Assembly (NCBI GenBank): GCA_024640485.1
Contig: JAHEEY010000033.1
Span: forward strand, 1 to 19,001
Reading direction: 5' to 3'
DNA from: Chloroflexota bacterium
GTDB lineage: Bacteria > Chloroflexota > Anaerolineae > Promineifilales > Promineifilaceae
Length of the DNA: 19,001 bases
Shown: piece after piece, positions 1 to 7,063 of the stretch
Layout of the letters: each line of letters starts with the position of its first letter
How positions within the stretch are numbered: the stretch's first letter is position 1
Position numbers and translations under genes: made by a program
Notes under the pieces: model-generated
The model's input: only the letters and a program-made list of their open reading frames with translations
The model's database searches: none
Told to the model about the DNA's origin: nothing

Positions 1-626
1 AGTTGGACGCCGTAGGATTTGAGGGTCTGCTGCGGCGGCTGCCCAGCGGCACTTTGATGACCGTTGAAGGTATTTGGCGCCTATATCAGGGGCCAGTGGA
101 CTGCGGCAAAGACACGCCGGCCAGGAACGTCTGGTACCTGCAGGTGGAACGAATCCTGGAGCCGAACCCGCTGTTTGGAGGCGCCCAGCCGGACGGCACG
201 ACCTCTGACAGCAGCGGCACCTTGCCGGCGAGCGGCGCCACTGACGCGACACCGACCTCGGCGGCGCCCACGGCAACGCCATTGCCCACCTCGTCTATTC
301 CCACGGCGACGCCGGAAGTCACGGCAACGGGCACCCTGCGGGCAACAGCGACTGCCCGCGCGTCGACAGACGCCACGCTGACCCCGGTCGGTACTGCCGG
401 CACCCCCACCCGCACGCCGCGGGTAGTGACCGGCACCCCATCGACAAATGCAACCGTGACGCCTACCAGCACCGGCACTATCCAGCCGGGAGCGTCGACG
501 ACTCCGTCAGCCAACAGCTCGCCCACCCCTACTCAAACACAGGTACCGGTGATGACCGCAACTGCCGGAACCGGCTATCCCGGACCCTCAACTACAGCAA
601 CAGCAACCCCGGGGACTTATCCGTAA
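1..626 (+). CDS. C-terminal part of a protein with a Thr/Pro/Ala-rich tail (5' end outside window)
   Basis: The reading frame is open from the left edge of the window and stops at TAA 624-626, so the N-terminus is missing. About the first 60 visible residues look like a folded domain with alternating strands, including GTLMTVEGIWRLYQGP and ARNVWYLQVERILEPNP. The remaining ~140 residues are a low-complexity tail of Thr, Pro, Ala and Ser, with many TATPT-like stretches and almost no charge. Such tails are common on secreted or membrane-anchored Chloroflexota proteins, where they probably act as extended spacers, but no signal peptide can be seen because the start is absent. nudC begins 32 bp downstream on the same strand, so the two may be co-transcribed. 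I do not recognise the family. The long antisense frame over the tail is a composition artefact. Confidence 0.75.
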   Translation, partial: LDAVGFEGLLRRLPSGTLMTVEGIWRLYQGPVDCGKDTPARNVWYLQVERILEPNPLFGGAQPDGTTSDSSGTLPASGATDATPTSAAPTATPLPTSSIPTATPEVTATGTLRATATARASTDATLTPVGTAGTPTRTPRVVTGTPSTNATVTPTSTGTIQPGASTTPSANSSPTPTQTQVPVMTATAGTGYPGPSTTATATPGTYP

Positions 627-658
627 GAATCCGGACGCCCAGGCAGTCAAGAAGCAAG

Positions 659-1513
659 ATGAACAGACACTTCACATCAACCATTAAACCACCAGCCCAG
701 CAGGGGATTGCCGGATACTGGTTCATATTCAAAGATCAACAGCTGTTGGTCATCGAAAACGAGGGATCTACGGACGTTCCCTGGCTGGCAGATCCGGAGG
801 ACCTGGGTATACCGGTTGCCCGGCAGCAATACCTGGGATACCTGGATGATGAGAGCCCGATCCACTGTTTCTCCGCTGAGATTGACAACGGCACCGATCC
901 GGCGCCCGGCATTTCTTTCCAAGGTTTGCGTTCTTTGTACGGACGACTGCCAGATGATCTGTTTTGGCTGGCGGGCCGTGCGGTCCAGATCGTCGACTGG
1001 GACCGCACTCATCAATACTGCAGCCGCTGCGGCAAGCCGGCGCAAACCATGGAGAACGAGCGGGCCAAGAAGTGTTCCTCGTGCGGCTTCACCAGCTATC
1101 CAAGGCTGTCGCCAGCCATGATTGTGCGGGTCTGCCGGAAAGGGCCAAGCGGCCCAGAGATATTGTTGGCCCGAGCCCATCATTTCCGTCCTGGCATGTA
1201 CAGCGTTTTGGCAGGCTTTGTGGAGCCGGGCGAAACGGTGGAACAGTGTGTGGAACGAGAGATTTTTGAGGAGGTCGGCCTGCGGGTCAAAGATGTCCGC
1301 TATTTCGGCAGCCAACCGTGGCCTTTCCCTAACTCACTGATGTTGGCATTTACGGCCGAATACGACAGCGGCGACATTGTGCTGGAAGAAGAAGAAATGG
1401 ATGCCGCCGACTGGTTTGCGCCTGAATCGCTGCCGCAGATTCCCGCCCCCATCAGCATCTCAAGGCGGCTCATTGACGACTTCATCGCCAAAGCGCGGCA
1501 GCCCGCGATCTGA
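659..1513 (+). CDS. nudC: NADH pyrophosphatase NudC (Nudix hydrolase with zinc ribbon)
   Basis: The predicted 284-residue cytoplasmic enzyme hydrolyses NADH to NMNH and AMP; the family also removes NAD caps from RNA. The layout matches NudC throughout. An N-terminal regulatory-type domain (about 1-115) is followed by a zinc ribbon with Cys121, Cys124, Cys139 and Cys142. A Nudix box begins at Gly186 (GFVEPGETVEQCVEREIFEE) and fits GX5EX7REUXEEXGU. The family-specific SQPWPFP motif is at 218-224 and separates NudC from other Nudix enzymes. The length is slightly above the ~260 residues usual for E. coli-like NudC. The ATG at 659 has only a weak purine-rich stretch (AAGAAGCAAG) upstream, so it may be translated by coupling to the preceding gene, whose stop lies 32 bp away. 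All catalytic motifs are intact. Confidence 0.95.
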   Translation: MNRHFTSTIKPPAQQGIAGYWFIFKDQQLLVIENEGSTDVPWLADPEDLGIPVARQQYLGYLDDESPIHCFSAEIDNGTDPAPGISFQGLRSLYGRLPDDLFWLAGRAVQIVDWDRTHQYCSRCGKPAQTMENERAKKCSSCGFTSYPRLSPAMIVRVCRKGPSGPEILLARAHHFRPGMYSVLAGFVEPGETVEQCVEREIFEEVGLRVKDVRYFGSQPWPFPNSLMLAFTAEYDSGDIVLEEEEMDAADWFAPESLPQIPAPISISRRLIDDFIAKARQPAI

Positions 1514-1542
1514 TCCGATCTACCCCCAGTTGGAGGATTTCT

Positions 1543-1571
1543 TTGGCGGGTCAAGCGGCTTAGGATAGAAT
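1543..1571 (+). promoter_or_regulatory. Candidate sigma-70-type promoter for rfbB
   Basis: TTGGCG at 1543-1548 and TAGAAT at 1566-1571 are separated by 17 bp. The -10 box matches consensus at 5 of 6 positions and the -35 at 4 of 6. Transcription would start near 1578 and leave a leader of about 140 nt before the GTG of rfbB. That leader holds nested inverted repeats. This is read by eye only. Confidence 0.4.
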
Positions 1572-1581
1572 GCAGTCAGCG

Positions 1582-1662
1582 GAACCAGCCCTCTTAAATC
1601 ACGCTTATGTGGTTGGTAGGCGATCCACACTGAATTCGGGCACACCAACCCGCAGCTGGTTC
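1582..1662 (+). other. Nested inverted repeats in the rfbB leader (possible structured 5' UTR)
   Basis: Two perfect complementary arm pairs are nested in the intergenic region. The outer helix is GAACCAGC (1582-1589) with GCTGGTTC (1655-1662). The inner helix is GGTTGGT (1611-1617) with ACCAACC (1644-1650). They are joined by a 21-nt left linker and a 4-nt right linker, and the inner loop is 26 nt. The element starts just after the predicted transcription start and ends about 40 nt before the ribosome-binding site. No U-tract follows, so it is not a simple intrinsic terminator. It matches no riboswitch class that I recognise. Confidence 0.45.
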
Positions 1663-1717
1663 TTGACGGTTTGCACTGCCCGAAATCGTTCTTCAGCTCA
1701 TTTCAAGAGGTTTTTTA

Positions 1718-2746
1718 GTGAAGAATATTCTCGTCACTGGTGGAGCCGGTTTCATCGGCTCTAACTTTGTCATACATATGCTGGGCAAATACGATGGCTA
1801 CAACATCGTGGTCTTCGACAAGCTGACCTATGCCGGCAATCGCGATAATTTGTTGGAGGTCTCTGACGATCCACGCTACCATTTTGTGCGTGGTGATATC
1901 GCCGACGAGGCTGCCGTCGATGCCGCGGTTCAGCAGTACCAGATTGACACTATCGTCAACTTCGCCGCGGAAACGCATGTCGACCGCTCCATCATGGATC
2001 CGGACGCCTTCATCAAGACCAGCGTCTACGGCACCTATGTGCTGCTGGAGGCTACTAAGAAATTCGGGCTAGAGCGTTTCCACCAGATCAGCACCGACGA
2101 AGTCTACGGGCACATTCCGGCAGGATATTCCAGCCGGGAAGGCGACAGCCTGGTCCCCAGAAGCCCTTATGCCGCCAGCAAAGCCAGCGCCGACATGCTG
2201 GTGAATTCCTATTTCATCACTTACGACCTGCCGGTGACCATTACTCGTGGTTCCAATAATATCGGCCCGTACCAATATCCCGAGAAAGTGATCCCGCTCT
2301 TCGCCACCAATGCGATGGACGGCGAACAGCTGCCAGTTTATGGTGATGGACGGCAGATGCGCGAATACCAATACGTGCTGGACCACTGCCAGGCTATCGA
2401 CCTGGTGCTGCACAAAGGGGTCGTGGGTGAAGCGTACAATATCGGCACCGGCGTGGAAATGGAAAACATGACCATGGTGGAGATATTGCTGAAAGCATTG
2501 GGAAAGCCGATGAGCCTGATCCGTCACGTTGAGGACCGCCCTGGTCACGACCGGCGATACAGCCTAAATATCGACAAGATCAAGGCGCTGGGCTGGGAGC
2601 CGCAGCATACAGCGGAAGAAGCTATCATCAAGACAGCCAAATGGTATCAGGAAAATGAGTGGTGGTGGCGAAAAATTAAGAGCGGCGAGTTCAAGGCGTA
2701 TTATCAAGCACAGTATGGTGCACGCCTTGCTGAAGAAGATCAGTAA
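1718..2746 (+). CDS. rfbB: dTDP-glucose 4,6-dehydratase (RmlB/RfbB)
   Basis: The predicted 342-residue cytoplasmic short-chain dehydrogenase converts dTDP-glucose to dTDP-4-keto-6-deoxyglucose with bound NAD+. This is the second step of dTDP-L-rhamnose and other deoxysugar synthesis for surface polysaccharide. The N-terminal Rossmann motif is TGGAGFIGSN (7-16) and FDKLTYAGN follows at 33-41. The active-site STDEVYG (125-131) has the Asp-Glu pair typical of dehydratases rather than epimerases. The catalytic pair is Tyr151/Lys155 in SPYAASK. The GTG start is supported by AAGAGG (1705-1710) with 7 nt spacing and by the Rossmann strand beginning at residue 3. No rmlA, rmlC or rmlD lies in the window, so the rest of the pathway must be elsewhere. 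A structured leader may control expression. Confidence 0.95.
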   Translation: MKNILVTGGAGFIGSNFVIHMLGKYDGYNIVVFDKLTYAGNRDNLLEVSDDPRYHFVRGDIADEAAVDAAVQQYQIDTIVNFAAETHVDRSIMDPDAFIKTSVYGTYVLLEATKKFGLERFHQISTDEVYGHIPAGYSSREGDSLVPRSPYAASKASADMLVNSYFITYDLPVTITRGSNNIGPYQYPEKVIPLFATNAMDGEQLPVYGDGRQMREYQYVLDHCQAIDLVLHKGVVGEAYNIGTGVEMENMTMVEILLKALGKPMSLIRHVEDRPGHDRRYSLNIDKIKALGWEPQHTAEEAIIKTAKWYQENEWWWRKIKSGEFKAYYQAQYGARLAEEDQ

Positions 2747-2754
2747 TAGCGGAT

Positions 2755-2794
2755 ATCAACTTCAGTACGGCTTTATCTATTGCTGAATGTTGAT
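2755..2794 (+). other. Bulged hairpin directly upstream of the citrate synthase ribosome-binding site
   Basis: ATCAAC (2755-2760) plus TTCAG (2761-2765) pair with CTGAA (2783-2787) plus GTTGAT (2789-2794). This gives an 11-bp stem with one bulged T at 2788 and a 17-nt loop. TTCTAT and a run of eight A follow, then the AAGGAG ribosome-binding site. With no T-run on this strand, a terminator for rfbB is unlikely. It could be a 5' stabiliser or a translation-control hairpin for the downstream gene. Confidence 0.4.
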
Positions 2795-2806
2795 TTCTAT
2801 AAAAAA

Positions 2807-2812
2807 AAGGAG
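2807..2812 (+). promoter_or_regulatory. Ribosome-binding site fixing the citrate synthase start
   Basis: AAGGAG lies 9 nt before the ATG at 2822, after a run of A. It shows that translation starts at this ATG and not at the in-frame TTG at 2780, which lies upstream of the site. Confidence 0.8.
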
Positions 2813-2821
2813 TACATATCA

Positions 2822-3961
2822 ATGAGTGAAGCAACAAAAGGGCTGGCAGGCCTTATTGCCGCCGACTCCATTCTAAGTTCTGTAAACGGTGAAACAGGTG
2901 AATTGATTTACCGCGGATACGACGTGATGGATTTGGGCCAAAATGCCTGCTTTGAAGAAGTCGTGTATTTATTGTGGAATGGCGAGCTGCCCAACCAGGC
3001 TCAGCTGGATACATTCAAGGCTGCACTAGTAGCCAAACGGGACATGCCCCCGGCAGTCCTGGGAATGATGGCACAGTTCCCCCGCCGGACACATCCGATG
3101 GCGGTCCTGCGAACCATTGTCAGCAGCTTGGGCCTGGCTGACGAGTCTGCCGATGATATCAGCCTTGACGGCGCCCGCAGAAAAGCGTTGTGGCTGACTG
3201 CCATCTTCCCGACTATCATCGCCGCCTGGGAGCGTATTCGCAACAACAAGACCCCGATGCCGCCGCGGTACGATCTGGGGCACTCCGCCAACTTCCTTTA
3301 TATGCTGAATGGGGAAGAGCCGAACCCTGCTGCGGTTGCCGCGTTGGATGCCTACCTGGTCGCCCTGGCTGACCACGGTTTCAATGCCTCCACATTTGCC
3401 GCCCGTATCACCACCAGCACCCAGGCGGATGTCTACTCAGCGGTTACCAGCGCCATCGGCACCTTGAAAGGGGCTTCCCATGGTGGGGCCAACCAAAAAG
3501 CGATGGAGCAGTTCATCGATGCTGCTCAACGCGGTGACGTCTCCGCCTGGTACAAGGAATCCCGCGAATCCGGCAAACGGATCATGGGGATGGGCCATCG
3601 TGTTTACAAAGTGGAAGATCCTCGTGGCAAACTGCTGCGGCCTTTGGCAGAACGGCTGGCCGAAACCAGCGATCGCGGCCAATGGTATGAGATTGCCGCC
3701 AAGATCGAAGAGCTGGCTCGCAAAGATGATTATTTCATCGAGCGCAATCTGTTTGCCAATGTCGACTTCTACTCAGCGGTGGTGCTTTACATGATCCCGA
3801 TTCCGGTGGATCAATTCACCCCACTGTTTGCCTTGAGCCGCATCGCCGGCTGGATGGCCCACATTCAAGAGCAGTTGGCAGACAACCGCCTGATTCGCCC
3901 CAAAGCTCGCTATGTTGGTGAGGTCGGACGCAAGTTCGTTGCCATTGAGGATCGCGCCTAA
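2822..3961 (+). CDS. gltA: Citrate synthase (2-methylcitrate synthase cannot be excluded)
   Basis: The predicted 379-residue cytoplasmic enzyme condenses acetyl-CoA with oxaloacetate to citrate, the entry step of the TCA cycle. The length fits the short dimeric citrate synthases of Gram-positives and archaea (~370-385), not the ~430-residue hexameric type. The catalytic triad is visible: His220 in GASHGGANQ, His259 in the signature GMGHRVYKVEDPR, and Asp314 in FANVDFYSAVVLY. His185 in the conserved ADHGFNASTF is also present. The start at 2822 follows a strong AAGGAG, and MSEATKGLAG is a typical family N-terminus. Short citrate synthases and 2-methylcitrate synthases are hard to tell apart by sequence, but no prpB or prpD neighbour is present, so citrate synthase is favoured. 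The gene ends at a strong terminator. Confidence 0.92.
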   Translation: MSEATKGLAGLIAADSILSSVNGETGELIYRGYDVMDLGQNACFEEVVYLLWNGELPNQAQLDTFKAALVAKRDMPPAVLGMMAQFPRRTHPMAVLRTIVSSLGLADESADDISLDGARRKALWLTAIFPTIIAAWERIRNNKTPMPPRYDLGHSANFLYMLNGEEPNPAAVAALDAYLVALADHGFNASTFAARITTSTQADVYSAVTSAIGTLKGASHGGANQKAMEQFIDAAQRGDVSAWYKESRESGKRIMGMGHRVYKVEDPRGKLLRPLAERLAETSDRGQWYEIAAKIEELARKDDYFIERNLFANVDFYSAVVLYMIPIPVDQFTPLFALSRIAGWMAHIQEQLADNRLIRPKARYVGEVGRKFVAIEDRA

Positions 3962-3990
3962 GCATCCCCCTGGCATTCGCTAGAAACCCA

Positions 3991-4041
3991 AAGGTGCTGC
4001 TCAGCAACGGATTTGATCCCTCGCTGAGCAGCACCTTTTTT
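3991..4041 (+). terminator. Rho-independent terminator of the citrate synthase gene
   Basis: AAGGTGCTGCTCAGC (3991-4005) pairs perfectly with GCTGAGCAGCACCTT (4023-4037), a 15-bp GC-rich stem, and six T end at 4041. The 17-nt loop can form a second small hairpin, GGAT (4009-4012) with ATCC (4016-4019). The site lies between the convergent citrate synthase and galactokinase genes. On the minus strand the stem is followed only by a short T stretch, so it probably works mainly for the plus strand. Confidence 0.93.
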
Positions 4042-4067
4042 GTTGCCCAACTGCCGCTGATAATCGT

Positions 4068-5279
4068 TTAGTACACGCCGCCTGCCTGCAGCCGCCAGCA
4101 TTGGGCTCCTTTGGCGATCTTGCTGGTGAACATGGGCAGCTCCCGATTGAATTCAGCCTGAAACGCCGCCGCGATCGCCTGCTCTATCTGGGAAACCGCG
4201 TTCTCATCACAGAAGATCTGCATCACCCCCCCAAAGCCGCCGCCGGCAAAACGGGCGCCGTAGCAGCCGGGCTGCTGCCATGCGGCAGAGGCCAACAGGT
4301 CGAATTCGGGAATGCTGTTCTCGTAATTGTCCCTGGAGCTGATCTGGGACCGGCGCATCAATTTCCCAAAGCCGGTCAGATCGCCGCACTGAAGCGCTTC
4401 TGCCCCTAGTTTCACCCGCTCACACTCCTCCACCACATGCCGGGCGCGGCGGCGCAGCAGGGGCGGCAGCTGATGGCCATACAGCTCAAATTGGTCAGCG
4501 GTTACGTCGCGCAGCGTTTGAATGTGGGGCAAGCTGCCCCGCAGTATCTCGACAGCCTCCCGGCATTCCTGGGGGCGGGAGTTGTAATCGCTGTTGGCCA
4601 GCGCTCGCCGTACGCCGGACTCGGCGACAATAACGGCAGTGCCCGGAGGGATTGGGATCAGTTGATGTTCCAAGCTGCGGCAGTCGATCAACAGCATCTG
4701 ATCTTCCTCTCCAAAGATACTGGCAACCTGATCCATAATGCCAGAGCCGACACCCATGAAATGATTCTCGGTCTTTCGGCCGATCTGAGCCTTGGTCAGC
4801 GGTGGAATATCCACCTCTGAAAGCATCAGCCAGGCGTTCAAGAAGGCGATTTCCAGCGCCGCCGACGAGCTGACACCAGAGCCCATGGGGACATCGCTGA
4901 CTAAAGCGGCATCCATGCCTGCCATCGGCGGATAGCCATTCTCCTGCAGCGACCAGGCAACCCCTTTCAGGTACTTGAACCAGGAGGTTGGCGCGTCATG
5001 ACCATCGTAGCTGGTGGAGAGATCAAAGCTGTGCTGTTCATCGTATTCGTGGGAATAAACAGTCACCCGGGGCTGGTCGCTGGGAGCAGCCGCCAGCCAC
5101 ACCGATTTGTCTATCGCCGCCGGCAGCACCCAGCCGTCGCTGTAGTCGACGTGGGCGCCCAGCATGGCTACTCGTCCAGGCGCACGGGACAGCACCGTGG
5201 GCTCCCGGCGATACAACTTTCGAAATGTTTCGATGGCTTCCAACCCCATAGGGTGAAGCGGGCAATGATCTTTGTTCAT
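4068..5279 (-). CDS. galK: Galactokinase (GHMP kinase) with Ala at the usual sugar-contacting Glu
   Basis: The predicted 403-residue cytoplasmic GHMP kinase should phosphorylate galactose, or a related sugar, at C1 using ATP. The galactokinase signature is at the N-terminus: APGRVAMLGAHVDYSDG (33-49). It is followed by the phosphate-binding loop PMGSGVSSSA (131-140), the catalytic-base region GIMDQVAS with Asp183, SDYNSRPQEC with Tyr232, and the C-terminal GARFAGGGFGG. Numbering lines up with Lactococcus lactis GalK, where Arg36, Glu42, Asp45, Asp183 and Tyr233 contact the sugar. Here Arg36, Asp45, Asp183 and Tyr232 are kept, but residue 42 is Ala. No other Leloir gene (galT, galE) is nearby. 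It is the last gene of a minus-strand set, 68 bp after the helicase-domain gene. Its ribosome-binding site is weak, and two small hairpins lie in its leader. Confidence 0.88.
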   Translation of the reverse strand: MNKDHCPLHPMGLEAIETFRKLYRREPTVLSRAPGRVAMLGAHVDYSDGWVLPAAIDKSVWLAAAPSDQPRVTVYSHEYDEQHSFDLSTSYDGHDAPTSWFKYLKGVAWSLQENGYPPMAGMDAALVSDVPMGSGVSSSAALEIAFLNAWLMLSEVDIPPLTKAQIGRKTENHFMGVGSGIMDQVASIFGEEDQMLLIDCRSLEHQLIPIPPGTAVIVAESGVRRALANSDYNSRPQECREAVEILRGSLPHIQTLRDVTADQFELYGHQLPPLLRRRARHVVEECERVKLGAEALQCGDLTGFGKLMRRSQISSRDNYENSIPEFDLLASAAWQQPGCYGARFAGGGFGGVMQIFCDENAVSQIEQAIAAAFQAEFNRELPMFTSKIAKGAQCWRLQAGGVY

Positions 5280-5299
5280 CTCGATCTACTTACTACCCC

Positions 5300-5349
5300 G
5301 GGAAATGGCCATCGGCTCGTTTCCCAAGAAAACAGCGCCTTATAGCGCT
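5300..5349 (-). other. Two small hairpins between the helicase-domain gene and galK
   Basis: Read on the minus strand, AGCGC (5349-5345) pairs with GCGCT (5338-5334) across a 6-nt loop, directly over the upstream gene's stop codon, and GTTTTCTT follows. GGGAAA (5325-5320) then pairs with TTTCCC (5305-5300) across 14 nt, upstream of the galK start. The first could be a weak terminator or attenuator that lowers galK read-through. Both stems are short. Confidence 0.3.
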
Positions 5350-7006
5350 AAATAGGTTGACCCGGATTGATATCTAGCAGCAGCCCCAGCTCTGCGGTCG
5401 CGGCGACCAATTCCGACCAATCGCGGCTGCGAACAGTCACCGACAGGTCGCCCAGGCTTTCTTCGAAGTAATCGCGGGTCTTGGGATTGGTGCGCAGCGT
5501 CTCCAACACCTTGGCATCCCTGACCTTGAGCACGACTACCGACTCGACACGCCCCTCTACGCCATTTTCCGCCCAACGGGTAATTCCCCGGCGCACGCTG
5601 GCCGGCAGCGGGCGGCCGCTGGCATCCTCCAGGAATTTCAGGATGCGCTCTGGGGATATTCCCTGATCGCGGGCTTGTTCCAAGGAATCCGGGGTGAGCC
5701 GGTAGCGGAAAGGCTGGCCCGGCTCCGGGGCACGGGCGACACTGATGCGAGCGGCCTGAAACCGCTGGTAGCGGCCGGCATTGAAGGGCACGACCAGGGT
5801 GGCGTCCGGCTGCACCACCAGAGGAACGTCCAGCACATCATCCGCCGGTGGGGTGCCAGCCAGCCAATCCAGCGCCCGCTGGGTCAGCCGGTAGCTGCTA
5901 GGTTCACCTTCAGATGACACCTCAGTCAGCCCCAACCAGTAGCCGGGCCCAGCTAGCAGAAAATGGAGCAGCCGGCCTTCCACCAGGTCCCAGTTTTCAA
6001 ATCCAGTCAGATAGCTGTCGGTCGCTAGATCGCGGACATACCAGGTGTCGTAGTTGCCGTCAGGCCTCTGAAAATCAGGGTCGTTCTCTTTTACCATCCC
6101 GACGACCGCGGATACTGGATACCAGCCGCCGTCTCGGACGACTGATTCCAACAAGGCGGTGCGGGCCGGCAGGGGATCGTTCTGCCACCCTTCCCCTTCA
6201 CAAGCCAGCCCTGGGGTGTGGCGCAGTTCGTTCCAGCCGCTGATACTCCAGGCGTCAGCCAACGTCCTCAGCTGGGCCTCACGGCTCTGTTTCATCCAGT
6301 TCACCGCGTCCCGGGTAGGGCGAAGCCCGCGGTCGCCGCTCTTCAACATGCCGGTCTCGTTGGCAAGAGTCATCATCATCGAACGCCGGTCCCGATCCGG
6401 ATTGATCAGATATCGGGTCCATTCCTGACTGCCCGGCTGAATCATCCCCTGCTGCGCCAGCGCTAATACGGTGGTGAGATCATCGACGATGTCCGACTTC
6501 TCCGCCATCCACTCCTTGGGCGTCGCCACCGTGCTGACGGCGCGGGGCGGCCCTTCTTTGGCGGGTTGAGCATCTGCCGGCTGGGGGAAGCCAGCCATCA
6601 GCTCCTGAGGCAGGTAGTAATATTCCAGCACCCCTTCTGAGGTTTCATCAAAGCCGCGGTACAGGAACCCCCGGTACCACAGCGCTTCCGCCGGGCTGAC
6701 CGGGTCCAGCCACGGCTCTTCCCGTTCCAGACGGCCGGGTCCCATTAACCTTATCTCGCCGTGGTCACGCGTGAATGCCGCCACGGGGATTCTCCCACCC
6801 TGCGCGGCCAGGTCGGCCAATGCTTTGGCATCTTCCGGAGGTAGGAAATTCATCTCACGAGCCATGTCGAGACTGACTAAGGTCTGCTGAAGCTCTTTGA
6901 CGCAGCCGGGCTTTTCGCTGCCGGTCAGATCGAGCTCCCACCATTCGCCAATCACTCGCAGTACGATCAATTCATGGTCATACAAGGCTTGTTCTAGTGA
7001 ACGCAT
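5348..7006 (-). CDS. Helicase-associated (XPB/Ssl2-like, Helicase_C_3-type) domain protein without a helicase motor
   Basis: The predicted protein has 552 residues and appears soluble, with no signal peptide or membrane segment. The C-terminal region resembles the helicase-associated XPB/Ssl2-like domain (Helicase_C_3 type). It includes VPLVVQPDATLVVPFNAGRY (near 395-413), then LTPDSLEQARDQGISPERIL (437-456) and a two-strand end near 485-527. The N-terminal ~390 residues contain Trp-rich winged-helix-like stretches, for example ALWYRGFLYRGF and DTWYVRDLATDSYL. No Walker A, DEAD/DEAH or other motor motif is visible, so it is not itself a helicase. Proteins of this layout in bacteria are mostly uncharacterised, and a role in DNA binding or partner recruitment is an inference. 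The ATG at 7006 has a good GGAAGG 6 nt upstream (7018-7013). It sits between the lipid kinase and galK, in the same direction. Confidence 0.7.
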   Translation of the reverse strand: MRSLEQALYDHELIVLRVIGEWWELDLTGSEKPGCVKELQQTLVSLDMAREMNFLPPEDAKALADLAAQGGRIPVAAFTRDHGEIRLMGPGRLEREEPWLDPVSPAEALWYRGFLYRGFDETSEGVLEYYYLPQELMAGFPQPADAQPAKEGPPRAVSTVATPKEWMAEKSDIVDDLTTVLALAQQGMIQPGSQEWTRYLINPDRDRRSMMMTLANETGMLKSGDRGLRPTRDAVNWMKQSREAQLRTLADAWSISGWNELRHTPGLACEGEGWQNDPLPARTALLESVVRDGGWYPVSAVVGMVKENDPDFQRPDGNYDTWYVRDLATDSYLTGFENWDLVEGRLLHFLLAGPGYWLGLTEVSSEGEPSSYRLTQRALDWLAGTPPADDVLDVPLVVQPDATLVVPFNAGRYQRFQAARISVARAPEPGQPFRYRLTPDSLEQARDQGISPERILKFLEDASGRPLPASVRRGITRWAENGVEGRVESVVVLKVRDAKVLETLRTNPKTRDYFEESLGDLSVTVRSRDWSELVAATAELGLLLDINPGQPI

Positions 7007-7027
7007 AGTAAACCTTCCACAGTAACA

Positions 7028-7039
7028 GCCGCTAGCGGC
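7028..7039. repeat. 12-bp perfect palindrome between the lipid kinase and helicase-domain genes
   Basis: GCCGCTAGCGGC reads identically on both strands. It lies 9 bp upstream of the GGAAGG ribosome-binding site of the downstream minus-strand gene, in the 57-bp spacer. It could be a dimeric regulator site, or the core of a tight hairpin with little loop. It may also be chance in GC-rich DNA. Confidence 0.3.
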
Positions 7040-7063
7040 AGCGCCAGATAAGCAACCGGCAAA

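Noticed and set aside
86..526. 146-codon minus-strand frame rich in Val, Gly and Ala
   Set aside because: It is the reverse reading of the Thr/Pro/Ala-rich tail of the first gene, where stops are rare.
1570..1764. 64-codon plus-strand frame between nudC and rfbB
   Set aside because: It has no ribosome-binding site, overlaps the start of rfbB in another frame, and covers the nested inverted repeats.
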